Shown here: positions 24,084-34,809 of the stretch, one piece after another
Layout of the letters: each line of letters begins with the position of its first letter
Numbering within the stretch: position 1 is the stretch's first letter
NCBI GenBank assembly: GCA_029378245.1
Contig: JARKIF010000116.1
Coordinates: 1-64,000 of the forward strand
Length of the DNA stretch: 64,000 nt
Direction: 5' to 3'
From: Roridomyces roridus
Lineage: Eukaryota > Basidiomycota > Agaricomycetes > Agaricales > Mycenaceae
Notes under the pieces: model-generated
Databases searched by the model: none
What the model was told of the DNA's origin: nothing
The model's input: only the letters and a program-made list of their open reading frames with translations
Translations under genes and position numbers: made by a program

Positions 24084-25316
24084 ATGTACTCCTTACTCCT
24101 CAACCACTTTGTCGCCAAAGTACCGGAGACGCAGGCCGACCTCACTGGTCGTACTTTCATTGTTACTGGCAGCAACACCGGACTCGGCCTCGCCCTTGCC
24201 GTTCATCTTGCGCGTCGGAACCCGACTCGACTCATCCTTGCCGTCCGTAATGTCGTCAAAGGGGAGACAGCAAAGACGGAGGTTATTGCCCAGACAGGCT
24301 TCACGGGGGTGCTGGAGGTCTGGCCGCTTGACATGGAGAAGTTCGAGAGCGTCAAGAGCTTTGCGGATCGTGCAAATACCACCCTCGAACGTCTGGATGG
24401 CGCCGTTTTGAATGCAGGGATTAACATATGGTCGTGGGGTGTGACTCCCGACGGTTGGGAGAGAATGTGCGCCGGTTCCCCCTATTATTTTTCTTTGGGA
24501 TGCTATTCTTACTCCTACAGTCTGCAAGTCAATGCTCTCGCGACAGGTCTACTCGGAGTGTTGTTATTGCCGCTGCTTCAGAGCACTGCGAAGCTCCCAG
24601 CTCCTCCCGCTTTTGCAATGGCGCCACACCTCACCTTTACTGGCTCTGCGGGTTCGACATCTCCTCCCGTTCAATGATTGCAAATGACCTCTTCTACAGG
24701 CATGTTCCTTGCCAAGTTCACCGACATGTCCAAGCCAGATATCCTGCAAGCCATGAATATCGAGGCCGAATTCGATAGTATGGACCGATACCCTACTTCC
24801 AAGCTCTTTGATCTCTTCCTTGCCCGCAAAATCGCGAAATTGCCGCAAGCGAATGGTGTCGTCGTCAAGTGCGTACCTTTGCCGGTCCCACAGAGAATTT
24901 TCTGAAAACGTTCGCAGCGTTGTAGACCCAGGTTTCTGTTATTCGGAATTAGGTCGAGACCTCGGTCTCTCCAGCTTCGTGCAGTAAGTATTTTCAAACG
25001 CCCGCAGGGATACATACCGAAAGTGACTCCATCTTCCAGTTCTTTGATCCGGTTCATTGCTTGGTCGAGTAGCAAGGGAGCCCTCAACTTGCTCTACAGT
25101 GTCCTCAGCAACACTGCGGCCGGCGCTTTCATCTCCTCGTGTAAAGAGTACAAGTGCGTGGTCGCATACCCTTCATTCTCTCATCTGAATATGTAAAGAC
25201 CGCCGGCTTGGACTCTTACCGAAGCAGGGTTCCGCACGGAAGAGCAGGTGTGGAAAGAAATGGTTCAAGTGTGGGGCAAAGTTTTTCCCGAGGTGCTGGA
25301 TATTGCGACTCAGTAG
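24084..25316 (+). CDS. Short-chain dehydrogenase/reductase, retinol-dehydrogenase-like
   Basis: Six exons (24084-24466, 24521-24651, 24700-24868, 24918-24983, 25040-25153, 25199-25316) encode 326 residues. The cofactor motif TGSNTGLG is at 28-35, an LNAG motif near 115, and the active-site YPTSK has Y202 and K206. The layout and length match the fungal classical/extended SDRs annotated as retinol dehydrogenase 12-like, which are NADP-dependent with unknown natural substrates. The PG motif (VVDPGFCYSEL) after the active site is also typical. It lies 149 bp downstream of the HSD10-like gene on the same strand, but the two are from different SDR subfamilies. Intact. Confidence 0.85.
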
Positions 25317-25768
25317 TTGTGGTCCATTGAGATATTTTGAACTTGCTCCAGGCTGAGGCGCTTATGCTGAGGCTGAACTCGTCCTAGTACTAGCACTAGC
25401 CAAATGGAATGATTCGCAGTACCTCGAACTGGTGGGTTTGTGAGCTGGTGCGGTTATCCAGACCGAAAGAAATGATAGCTCTCCCAATTTCTGATCAGTG
25501 GGAAGCTTCTGAATCCATGACAGTATCTTTCAATCAAGCTAGCTTTGCCGAGTTAACCTTAATTTTGGGCCAATGTTGCGATCTTCCGCGACCGTGATCG
25601 TCCATTGTCAGCCTGCCAATCGCCCAAGAGCGAGTTATTTCATGGCGCCCAAAACATCGAAGGGCAATGTGGTTGTACTTGGCCCCCAGCCATACTTATT
25701 AGGAAGTTGCTCAGACATTCGCACACAAAATGAAACACCCCTAAGTAGCCTCTCTCCTCAAACCGTCA

Positions 25769-26440
25769 TGGACCGCCGCCACGGCCGCTCTCGGACAATA
25801 CACAGAACCATCCTCCTCGCGCATTACTTTCTCTCTGAATGCCTCATCTGAGGCGCAGCTATTATAAGCATCTGGCTGCACGGTTAGACCCTCGTCAATT
25901 CAGGGCTCGGCTTCTTTGCCGCTAGCTTCTTCGCACTCTACTTGAGTGCCCTAGCCGACACTACACCTGAAGGCTTGGAACCCGGGACTCTGATTATCAT
26001 ATTGCTCGTCCTTGGGACATAAGTTAATTTCAGTCCTCAACTTCAACGCTAAAAACGCCTGCAGGTCACCCAACTGATGAGACTCCGTGGATCGAAGGGT
26101 GGAATTAAGGCTATTTCTTTGCACCGATCTTCGTCCTCGTCTTCATAGCGGTCTGGAACTCGATTCTACCCGCAATAGGGCTCGAACACCGTCGATGGAA
26201 CCACGGTTTCATTTGTTAGGTGCTCGAGATCTTGTTGGCACTCCTCGAGGCGTCGTCGGCGTTCCTCCGTCCCCACATCGCAAGGTTGCGGAGCGAGACT
26301 GAGGACCAGCGAGGCCAGAAAGGCCAACAGAATGGCCCAAAGAGCCAGTAAAAAGGTCACCGAGGACGGAGGTGGCGAAGTGAAAGGAGGTCTGAGTGAG
26401 GGGCAAGGAGAAATAATCAAGCATGAGTCTGGGGCATATA
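25769..26440 (+). pseudogene. Decayed small membrane-protein gene
   Basis: Read across several frames and stops, it encodes MDRRHGRS, then GLEPGTLIIILLVLG, then APIFVLVFIAVWNSILPAI. This is the same order as the paralogue at 31753-32429. Stops and frame changes make it non-functional. No function is known for this family. Confidence 0.6.
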
Positions 26441-26769
26441 TATCCAATGGTGAGCGTCCCAATTTGAATGGCCTCGAGACGTCTAACCTGCTTCAAGTTT
26501 CTCAAGGAGACGGCCTGAAGCTGGAGTTCCGTGTTTAGCGTGTCTTTAGTTTCTATTGTTTTCACTCCATACTTATAAGGTCTTTTGAAATAAATCCACC
26601 ACACGTGAGTGAGGTCCTCGAGGATAACGGAGAGGTTCAAGGAGCCAGCAAGGTCTAAAAGGAGGTACATAGTGAGCGAGGAACGAGCAGGAGCAACTGA
26701 ACACAAGTCTGGTGTTTACATTCAATGGGGGTCATCCCGAATCGAATGCTGGCATATCTAGTTCAAGTG

Positions 26770-26870
26770 CCATCAGGAAAACTGGAGACGCTGCATAGCA
26801 CTATGCAGCACTATGCAGCACTATGCAGTGCTGCATAGTGCCATAGCAACTTCTCCAGTTTTCCTGATGG
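26770..26870. repeat. 101-bp hairpin with an internal GCACTATGCA array
   Basis: Perfect 19-bp arms (26770-26788 CCATCAGGAAAACTGGAGA and its complement at 26852-26870) enclose short repeats of CACTATGCAG, themselves partly palindromic. The paralogous segment near 32700 lacks it, so it was inserted in copy 1 or lost from copy 2. Confidence 0.75.
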
Positions 26871-27137
26871 CCTGAAGCAGAGGACCCCACGCAGGATGGA
26901 TATCCGCAAGTGGAGATGCGCACCCAGAAATTCCAAGGAATTCGACTCGGAGGCCTGTTTAAGTACATCTCCCACCACTTTGCCACGATCCCACTCCGAC
27001 TTCGCGAGGACCAGGGGCGATTCAAGAATGTGACTATCGACAACTTGAACTCCAGCGAATTGTCGAAATGCAGTGCCGCCTCAATCAAGTACAGGCAGAA
27101 CCGAAGCAGAAGGAGTCGTAAGGGCTGGGGACTTGTA

Positions 27138-27559
27138 AGGTAGACGCAATACATCTTCGGTTGCCCCACGTGATGCCGCTCAATAAGGAATAAATTATTG
27201 CTCGAAGTTTGGGCAACTCCGCAAAATGTGTTTGGTAAAATCGGCCGACACGACAGAACTTCTCTAAATCCCTTGAAGAGGGTTCATAATTTTTCTCGGG
27301 AATTTGAGTCTAAATGAGGGAGGAGTTCCAAAATACTCATCAGCCACATCAGATGGAACGAGTCCCTCCAAATTTGCCCTATAAAAATGAGAAGAAATTT
27401 GAGGATGTCAGCTAGTACCCAATGAAACAGTGAACCCTTGGAGGCCGATTTCATTTTGTGTTGTGGAATGCTCAAAAGCAGGCAAAAATGTGCGAGAGGT
27501 GGAAATTTCCTTATTGGATGCATGCACGTGGGGCAACCGAAGATGTATTGCGTCTACCT
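27138..27559. mobile_element. MITE with 35-bp perfect TIRs and TA duplication
   Basis: The ends are perfect inverted copies starting AGGTAGACGCAATACATC, each flanked by TA (27136-27137 and 27560-27561). The paralogous segment keeps the empty site as a single TA at 33024-33025 (TTAGTATCTTGATT against ...TA-TCTTGATT here). A TA target fits the Tc1/mariner superfamily. The 422-bp element has no transposase. Confidence 0.85.
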
Positions 27560-28205
27560 TATCTTGATTGTTACTGGAAAGGTTGGCGTCCTCACCAATC
27601 GTTTTGACTGTCCCCGAGTATATCCGGAATGAAGCATGAATGAAGATTAACCGTAGATGCAGAGGATTGAGAGTAGTTCCAATATTTCCAACATGGGCGT
27701 CAGAATCAAGAGGTGATGATGGGAATCACAACCTGATCACAACACTTCGACCACATAATGGGCTTCCCCAAGGCTTGCCATTGTCCTCAGCGAACCTTGT
27801 TGGCGAAATGAGTTTTTTATACTTGGGATGAACGTTGAACGTTGACTCTGAGCGCTTATAAGCGCTTGATTTGTTGTCAACGTTACATAAGATGGACTCG
27901 GAGCGGTGTGATGTTGATCGGCATAAATCACCTCTTGTTCCCGCCCCTCATGTTGCCGGTCCAGTTCCATTCGTTGTTGGACGCGGCATACCCCTGGCCG
28001 CTCGAAGTTCTAAAAATCTACGCTCTTTTATCCCAGCCTCTGTCTCTGCCAACTGGATGGTTGGATCGGACCATTTCCTCAAGCTCTGCGTTCATTACTG
28101 GACGACCTCAATTCTTGTGATTTACCGACGCAGCATTCTGAGCCTGATACACAGAAACCCCACCTTGGGGATGTTTTGGGTCTCATTCTGTATACTGTAG
28201 CCGCC

Positions 28206-31165
28206 ATGTCATCCGGTCGTCCCTCGGGCTCCGCCGCCAAAGTTTTTATCCGTGGATTGGCTTATGCGTGCTCGAAGGACGCTGTTTTCCTGTGCGCTAA
28301 TTCTACCACATGACTGAACGAGCTGAACTCGTTTCAGAACTGATGCTACATTTGTGCGTCCGCGTACTGCAGTTGACGAGCACGGATTCGACGGACAAGC
28401 CCTCTTTCTCGCTTGTCACATAATGGAAAATCCCGAGCAGGAGCAGAGCTCAAATAAATCCATGGAGGTTGACGAAGAGGAAGAGGATACAGCAGAAACC
28501 TCGGCTGAAACCTCGTACCCAACGCGAGTGGACTCGGGCTCTAGTTCCGAAGGTTACACCCGCAACGCGTTCGGCTTCAAAATCGCTCTTCTGCCACCAC
28601 CACCCTCGATCAACGTTTCCACCGATGGCCACATCCTACCGGGTTGTGGAAAACACACGTGTGCGGCCCTTCCGTTCCTCTGCGTCGCGAATCAAGAAAA
28701 TATCGACGACCTCATGTCGAGTGCGGCGTATCAACGTTATGTGTGGGGGATTGCGGAACCAGTTCTGGGCTTCCTATTGTCTCCAGCAGGCCATGTGGCC
28801 ACATTATTTCTGTCGTGGGTAGATCCAGATACGGTGGGTAAATGTTGGTTCACTCCGTGCGTCTTTCTGACTCTCTGATTGTACCAGAAAATTCTTCACG
28901 TCGCTTCTGCGAACCCAGAAGAAAACACTGTCTGTTCATTCCGTTTTTCCGACCTACATTCAAGCCTCCGGTTCGCACAGTTTGTTCTCAATCTGTCAAC
29001 TCGCTTCGCGAACGTGGCTCAGCGTGGATCGCCTTTGTCCGAAAACAACAAGCTAGATTGGCGCGCAGATAACCCCAAGACACAAGACCCGGGGACTTTT
29101 AGAAACCGCGTGGAACAGTGGGTCCGCGGAGTTTATTTGTGAGTCGAGACCCTGCATAACACCGTGGCCACTCATTCAACGGTGTATAAAAGGGCATCTA
29201 ATGTCGATGTCCCTCATCTTCAACACCCCAACGACTTCTCTCGTTTCGACTTCAGCGAAGAATCACTTGAAGACATGTCGGTCGTTTTCCTTATTTTGTT
29301 TCTTTGTTCGCCATTGACAATGGTGTCGCTCCGTCTAGGTCTTCGTTGGCACCTGAATCCGCAGGGTCTCAGAAGAAGGCGCGTTCCCTCGAGATCAAAT
29401 ACAGGAATAACTCCAGGTGGGTGCTAAACATTGTCGAAACCTACTGCTCAACTTTGTTCTAGTTTTGGAGGGTTGGCTCCCGAAGGTTTCCGCCCTGGGG
29501 GAGGAGCTGATGCCCTCTCCTGGTTGTTTGATCGAAACTCGCACCGGCTTTGTCTAGTAGAACACGACTTGGACGCGTTTGAGAAGGTCAATAAAGTCGT
29601 GAGAGACGTACGCGAGATGTGCAAGTTCAATTGGCTTTCCAAGTGGGATAATGTAAAGTAATCCACCATCCGCATTTCCGATTTGCTCAAAGTTTCACAG
29701 AACTCCCCGACTGTCGATCTTGCTGTGAAGCCGTTTCTGGATCACATGCTCAAGCAAGCAAGGGAGAGGAAGAGTTCGGAGACATCGTCTCAACTGCCGG
29801 AATTGAGCGCAGAGTATACAGCATTTATCGAGGCGCACCTGTCTTATGCCTTCTATGCAAGCGCCGGGGCTTATACGCTCTTGCACCGGAAACAGGGTCT
29901 CAACCTCAAAGAGGCGGAGTGGCGTCTCGACTGGGATGCTATGCTGCGCGTGTTTTATGGTTCCAAAGAGGAAATAATCTCGGCTCTGGCAATGTAAGGA
30001 CCGTGTCGACTTGGCGGAATTCACATCTCACCCCTTTGGCAGGTTTGAGAAAACCGTTTTCTTGTCGAGAAACCCTCTCGTCGATGATATAATGCAGGGG
30101 AAAGATGTCATACGACCTTACCATCAAGAATTCCAGTACTACGTCAAGATTTGCGTTTCGGAAGTGGCATCGGCTGGTAGCAATGTAGAGGCGATCAGCC
30201 TGGCTTCCAAAGTGCTTTCACAGGCAACTGATCTAGAAATATCCTGGAGGAAATTCACTGAATCAACTCCGGAGTTGCAGATCAACGAGCATCTTCTAAA
30301 ACACGATATACAAGAACCGCGGGATGGGATATGCGATGGAGTTTTGGTTGCCGCCATCCCAATTGGGAACTTCCCAGTGGAGTATGTTGACGACGTCTCT
30401 TTCTTCGTGGATGCCTACGACAACGAGATTTCCGAGTCGAAGGTGGATGAGAATCAGTCGGCGCCGGCGCTGCAGGCAAGAGCACCCACTGCTTCCCCTG
30501 CCGCAGTTCTGGCAAAATCAAACAAAGGAACCACCGCGGCTGATCTCAAATATGCCGTCGAGAACCCGTTTCGAAAAACAACCATAACTTCTGAGTTAAA
30601 ACCACCCATCATCTCCAGCCCCCCAACCAACTTTAATAAAACAAAGACCATCATCCTCCCCCATGTTCTGGCGGAATACAAGAAGGTCCATGACAAGGAT
30701 GCGGGTGCTGCGTTGAATCAAGCCCGCTTATACCTTGTCTCCATGATCATGTATTACTTCCAGATGGGCATCACAGACAGGGCATTCTACTGTCTTGTCA
30801 CGTCTGGGTCGCAAGGAGCGCTCATTGCAGGTTGTAAATCCAGCGAAACGAAGGTATGTCTGAACCTGCACGAGTATTGTTTCCGCTGAATAGGTGCCTC
30901 GTAGAAGGTTTTTATATTCGAGAGGGACGTGGTGACATTCAATCTTTCCTCCCCGATTGATGTATTGCACCTTGCGACCGTCCTGGTTCGACTTCGCGAG
31001 GATCAAGAGTCGCTGAAGGTCGAAGTCAAAGCCAAATTGGAGGCTCTCGCTGCGAGCCCCGAGTTACTGAGGAACTTCAAGAATTGGCGTAAAAGCGTGC
31101 AGACTCCAAAGACGTCAGCACCGAAGAAGTTACCGGAGGAATCAGGGCATAAGGTGCCACAGTGA
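28206..31165 (+). CDS. Unassigned 849-aa protein with a possible nuclease-like C-terminal domain
   Basis: Nine exons (28206-28291, 28338-28833, 28888-29138, 29193-29276, 29339-29416, 29463-29652, 29701-29993, 30043-30853, 30905-31165) keep one frame for 849 residues. An acidic stretch (EVDEEEEDTAET) lies near residue 80. The C-terminal part contains VLAEYKKVHD followed by a helix (NQARLYLVSMIMYYFQMG) and an FYCLVTSG strand. This order is reminiscent of PD-(D/E)XK nuclease-like domains, where the ExK pair sits on the second core strand. That is a pattern-based guess without a full motif. Nothing in the neighbours reveals its role. The frame is intact over many introns, so it is likely expressed. 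Confidence 0.65.
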
Positions 31166-31527
31166 TTCGGAGAGTCCTTCCTTCCTATACTAATACTGTT
31201 TGCTGTCGCGTTGTGTTGGTTTTTATCGAACTGTTATCTGCAATTTAGAGTTGCATCTTTTGGATACTTCTGATATTCGGTCGGCTGCGCAATGAATTTA
31301 AGCAGTGCATGTCCAGCAGTGGACGAGCGCGGATTTGACGGACGAGGCTTTTTTTGCATTGCTCCTAGACACGACCTTAGCGCGTTAGCGAGACTCCGCC
31401 AATCCTTGGATCAAGTACGCCGCTGAGCTTTCCGTCAGTCAAATATCTACTCGAAGGGACAACAAAGCACCTCGAACTTGCCTCGAACTTAAATTGGTAA
31501 CCTTCAGGCTTCGACCGAATATCTTTT
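31166..31527. other. Intergenic, with an echo of exon 2 of the preceding gene
   Basis: Bases ~31310-31366 (GTGGACGAGCGCGGATTTGA, then CGGACGAGGC) closely resemble exon 2 of the 849-aa gene at 28372-28415 (GTTGACGAGCACGGATTCGA). This implies a small local duplication or a second, lost gene copy. Nothing else was recognised. Confidence 0.45.
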
Positions 31528-33185
31528 CGCGACCGTGATCGTCCATTGCCAACGCGCCAAGCGCCCAATACCGAGTAATTTCATGGCGCGCAAAACTCTG
31601 CGATCGAAGATGATGGTTGAGATCAAGATTCAAAGGCTTGATGCAATGTGGCTGTAATTGGCCCCGCAGCTATATTAGGAAGTTGATTCAAATTTCAGAC
31701 ATTCACACAGAAATTGAGACACCCCTAAGCAACCTTTTCTCCTCCAACCACCATGGATCGCCACCACGGCCGCTCTCTGGTAGCACACAGAATCATTGTT
31801 CTCACGCAGTACACTCTCGCCATATGCCTCATCGCCGGTGCATGTCTTGTGCGCTCCGAGCTGCAGGGTCAGACCCTTGTCTATTCAGGGCTCGGCCTAT
31901 TCGCCACTGGATTCATCGCACTCTACTTGAGCGCTCTACTCGACACTACATCTGAATTCCTGGAACCCGGGACTCTAATTGCCATATTGCTAATATTCGG
32001 AAAGTTACTTTCACAGTTGCAACCGGACTAAGTACTAAAAACCACCCGTCTGTCCGGAGTCCATGGATCGAGCCATTGAAGTAACACTATATCATCGTGC
32101 CGATCTTCACCCTCGTCTTCATCGCGGTGTGGAACTCGATTCTCCCCGCAATCGGACTGGAATACCGTCAATGGGACCACGGTTTCATTTCTTGGGTGCT
32201 CGAGATCTTGTTAGTAGTGCCCGAGGCGTTGTCGGGGTTCCTCCGTCGCCACCTGGCAGGGTTGCGCAGCGAGATCAAGGCCAGCGAGGCCAGAAAGACC
32301 CGCAGAATGCCCCAAAGAGCCAACAACAAGGTCCACAGAAACGGAGGTGGGGAGGTGAAAGGAGGTAGTGAGGGACAAGGAGAAATAATTGAGCGCGTGG
32401 CTGGGGCATCTATATCCAATGGTGAGTGAGCGTCCCACGTTGAATGTCCTCGAGACATCTAACCTGCTTCAAGTTTCTCAAGCAGACGACCTGAAGTTGG
32501 ACTTCCGTTAGCGTGTCTTTAGTTTCCCTTGTTTCCACCAAATATATTGTCTTTTTAAAATAAATCCACCGTACGTGAGTGAAGTCCTCGAAGGAGAGCG
32601 GAGAGGTTCAAGGGGGTCCAAAAGGCGCAAAGAGGTAGTTGGGAACGAGCAGGAGCAACTGGACGCATGTCTGCGGGTTTACATTCAATGGTGAGCTCCC
32701 GAATCGAATGCTATTGGCGCCGAAGCAGACGACCTCGCGCAAGATGGATATCCGCGAGTGGAGATGCGCACCCAGGAAATCCAAGGACCAAGGAATTCGA
32801 TTCGTTGTGCGAATGTTTTTTCAGTAAACCTTCACCTTTGAGAGGCCCATCGACGTATTCCACCACAAAATTCTTGCTCAGGCGTTGACCAGGGGCGTTT
32901 GAATAATGCGAATATAGCGAACTTGAAGTCCAGTGGAGGAGTGGGTCAAGCTGGAGAATCGGTGAGAGGCAGTATCATGGCAATTAGATACAGGGAGAGC
33001 CGTAGCAGAAGTCTTAATCTTAGTATCTTGATTTTTACTAGAGAGGTTGCCAAAGAATTGCCAATCGTTTTTCTGTCGTCGAATAAGCGTCTGGCTTGAA
33101 GGATTGGTAGACAAAGAGCATTGGTTCGGCGATTCAACATGGGCGTCATGATCAGGAGGTCAATCATCACAACTTGATCTCAACG
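31528..33185. repeat. Segmental duplication, copy 2
   Basis: Paralogous to 25590-27745. This copy retains the better-preserved membrane-protein ORFs and the empty site of the MITE found in copy 1. Confidence 0.75.
31753..32429 (+). pseudogene. Small multi-pass membrane protein, probably broken
   Basis: The first ORF (31753-32031) encodes MDRHHGRS and three hydrophobic helices (e.g. IIVLTQYTLAICLIAGACLV). A second ORF (32097-32429) begins with the hydrophobic PIFTLVFIAVWNSILPAIGL and ends in a charged, helical tail. In intact relatives one intron would join them, but I find no acceptor that gives the second frame without the TAA at 32082-32084. The gene is therefore probably dead, or uses a site I cannot see. 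The layout resembles the intact gene at 48595-49384 (short helical N-terminus, intron after a helix ending LVLG/LIFG, then a PIF...WN helix). Function unknown. Confidence 0.5.
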
Positions 33186-33348
33186 CGCACACTGTGTCAG
33201 TCTGCAGCTCACCGGCACCTCCGAATCCACTGGCACGCGTTTGCAGCTCCTACGCAGCTCCTACTTGTGTGCTGTTACGCGTCGCGTCTCTTGAAGTTTC
33301 ACCGTCATAGCGATCGCGGCTGTACAGCCGACTAGGAGCCAGCGGAGT

Positions 33349-34203
33349 GTGGCCGATCGTCGCAAGCGCAGTGGCAACGGAATGGCTACTTCCAGTTCCA
33401 GTGGAGACTCGTCCAGGCTCTTTCAAGTCTCGCCACTTCCACCCTTCTCACTTTGTTACTGTGCTGGACACAATGCCCCCGCTTTCTTTTCCAATTGTAC
33501 GACGGAGAGCTCTTGTGGTGCGCACCGAAACTGTCCTCAGCGAGCAGATGACAGATAGACTTTTGTTCAGGTTGACGTCCCTCCTCCGCCCATAACGGCC
33601 CCTCTTAACAATGGAGGAACTGACGAGCATTCCGAGGACGATTCTGAGGACGAGCCAGCCGCAAACCAGCCAACTTCCAGGACCATTCCATTTCCCCCAC
33701 CTCCACCCGCTTGGACAAGGATCTCTGTCGCGCCGTCGAGTTCGAGCTCCACCACTGCGATCACTGGCACCAGAGAGATTACCGTCTTGCCTAGCGAGAC
33801 GGGGTCGCCTGGTATCCCCTCTGCCTCTGCTATCGACTCGACTCCCACGAGCACACAAGCGGCGGCGCAGGATAATGCTGGCGAAACAAGCCAGCCAGTT
33901 CAGCGAGGAGGATCACAATCTCATGCCGGGGAGATAGCAGGTGGCGTTCTGGGCGGGCTCGTATTCCTACTCCTCCTTGGTGCAGGGGTATTCTGGTTTT
34001 TGCGTCGGAGGAGGAGACGCTTGAATGCTACCCCTTCGCTCCAGTTCGTCACTGTTCTCCCACCTGCCGCGTTCACCCTGCCAGTGGCGGTCACAATACC
34101 CGAGTCCAATGGCGATTTGGACCAGGCCAAATCGCCAACGACTGGGTACGAGCCCTCGATTTGGACGTTGACGAGTAGTAGATATGCCACGCGTTACCCT
34201 TAG
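33349..34203 (+). CDS. Single-pass membrane protein with a Cys-rich N-terminus; in-frame stop
   Basis: One frame runs from 33349 to 34203 but contains a TAG at 33556. Upstream of it is a Cys-rich segment (CYCAGHNAPAFFSNC, SCGAHRNC). Downstream is a Ser/Thr/Pro-rich stalk, then one helix (GVLGGLVFLLLLGAGVFWFL) followed by RRRRRR and a short cytoplasmic tail. This is the layout of fungal cell-surface sensor-like proteins with a single membrane span. No intron removing the stop while keeping frame was found. Either the stop is real (CAG to TAG) and the gene is dead, or the 5' structure differs. An upstream exon with a signal peptide may exist. Confidence 0.45.
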
Positions 34204-34809
34204 TATCAGGATTTAATTGTAGTATTAGACTGTAGACATTAATAGGAAGAAGATTTCCATTTTCACGCGACGCGTTTGTTTAGCGCTGTGATGCGGTGCT
34301 CTTCGACTGACTACGGTAGGCGAGATCGATCAGGTTCGTTTTGAAAATAAAAAGCCGTATGTTCGAGTCCCGGCCGTGGCCATTTTCAAATGATGTAGCT
34401 AAATAGCGAAAGTAACTGCTGGTAATGGTGACTTGTCCATTATCTATCTACACACCCGGTGCCCTTGAGTCCGAAGTGCACCGTACAGACAAGTCTTCTT
34501 CCCCCTAGGTATGTATGTACAATATTTCTAATGGCCAAGTTTACCATATCTGCTGTGGCTTAGAGGTTTAAGCTGCCTGCGTCAACTCTGAAAAAGGTTG
34601 GCACGGGGGACTGCTGGTTCAAGCCTTCATGTAGTCAACACATTTATCCTGCCCTTCAAGTTGTATTGTCACTCTCCTTTTTGTTGCCAATGAACTGCGT
34701 ATTCTTTTGCCAGAGATACCCGGTATGAAGTCATCTAGAAACGAGGTCCAATGTATTCATACAGCAAGCAAGTAAGCATCATTGGATAGACAACTAAGTA
34801 GCTTAAGTA
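34204..34809. other. Intergenic, with a tRNA-like relic
   Basis: No protein gene. At 34556-34566 the sequence TGGCTTAGAGG matches the pol III A box, with a perfect D-stem (GCTT/AAGC). GGTTCAAGCC at 34616-34625 matches the B box. The acceptor, anticodon and T stems do not pair, so this is at most a tRNA-derived remnant. Confidence 0.3.

Larger units (their letters stand above)
25590..27745. repeat. Segmental duplication, copy 1
   Basis: This stretch is a diverged copy of 31528-33185. Shared landmarks include GACCGTGATCGTCCATTG near the left end, the membrane-protein remnant, GTGGAGATGCGCACCCAG and CAACATGGGCGTCA at the right end. Copy 1 is longer because it carries the hairpin at 26770-26870 and the MITE at 27138-27559. 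Confidence 0.75.

Noticed and set aside
34365..34382. GTTCGAGTCC B-box-like sequence
   Set aside because: The adjoining bases do not form a T-stem and there is no A box.
34549..34637. Candidate tRNA with A and B boxes
   Set aside because: Only the D-stem folds; the acceptor, anticodon and T stems do not pair. Kept only as a possible relic.
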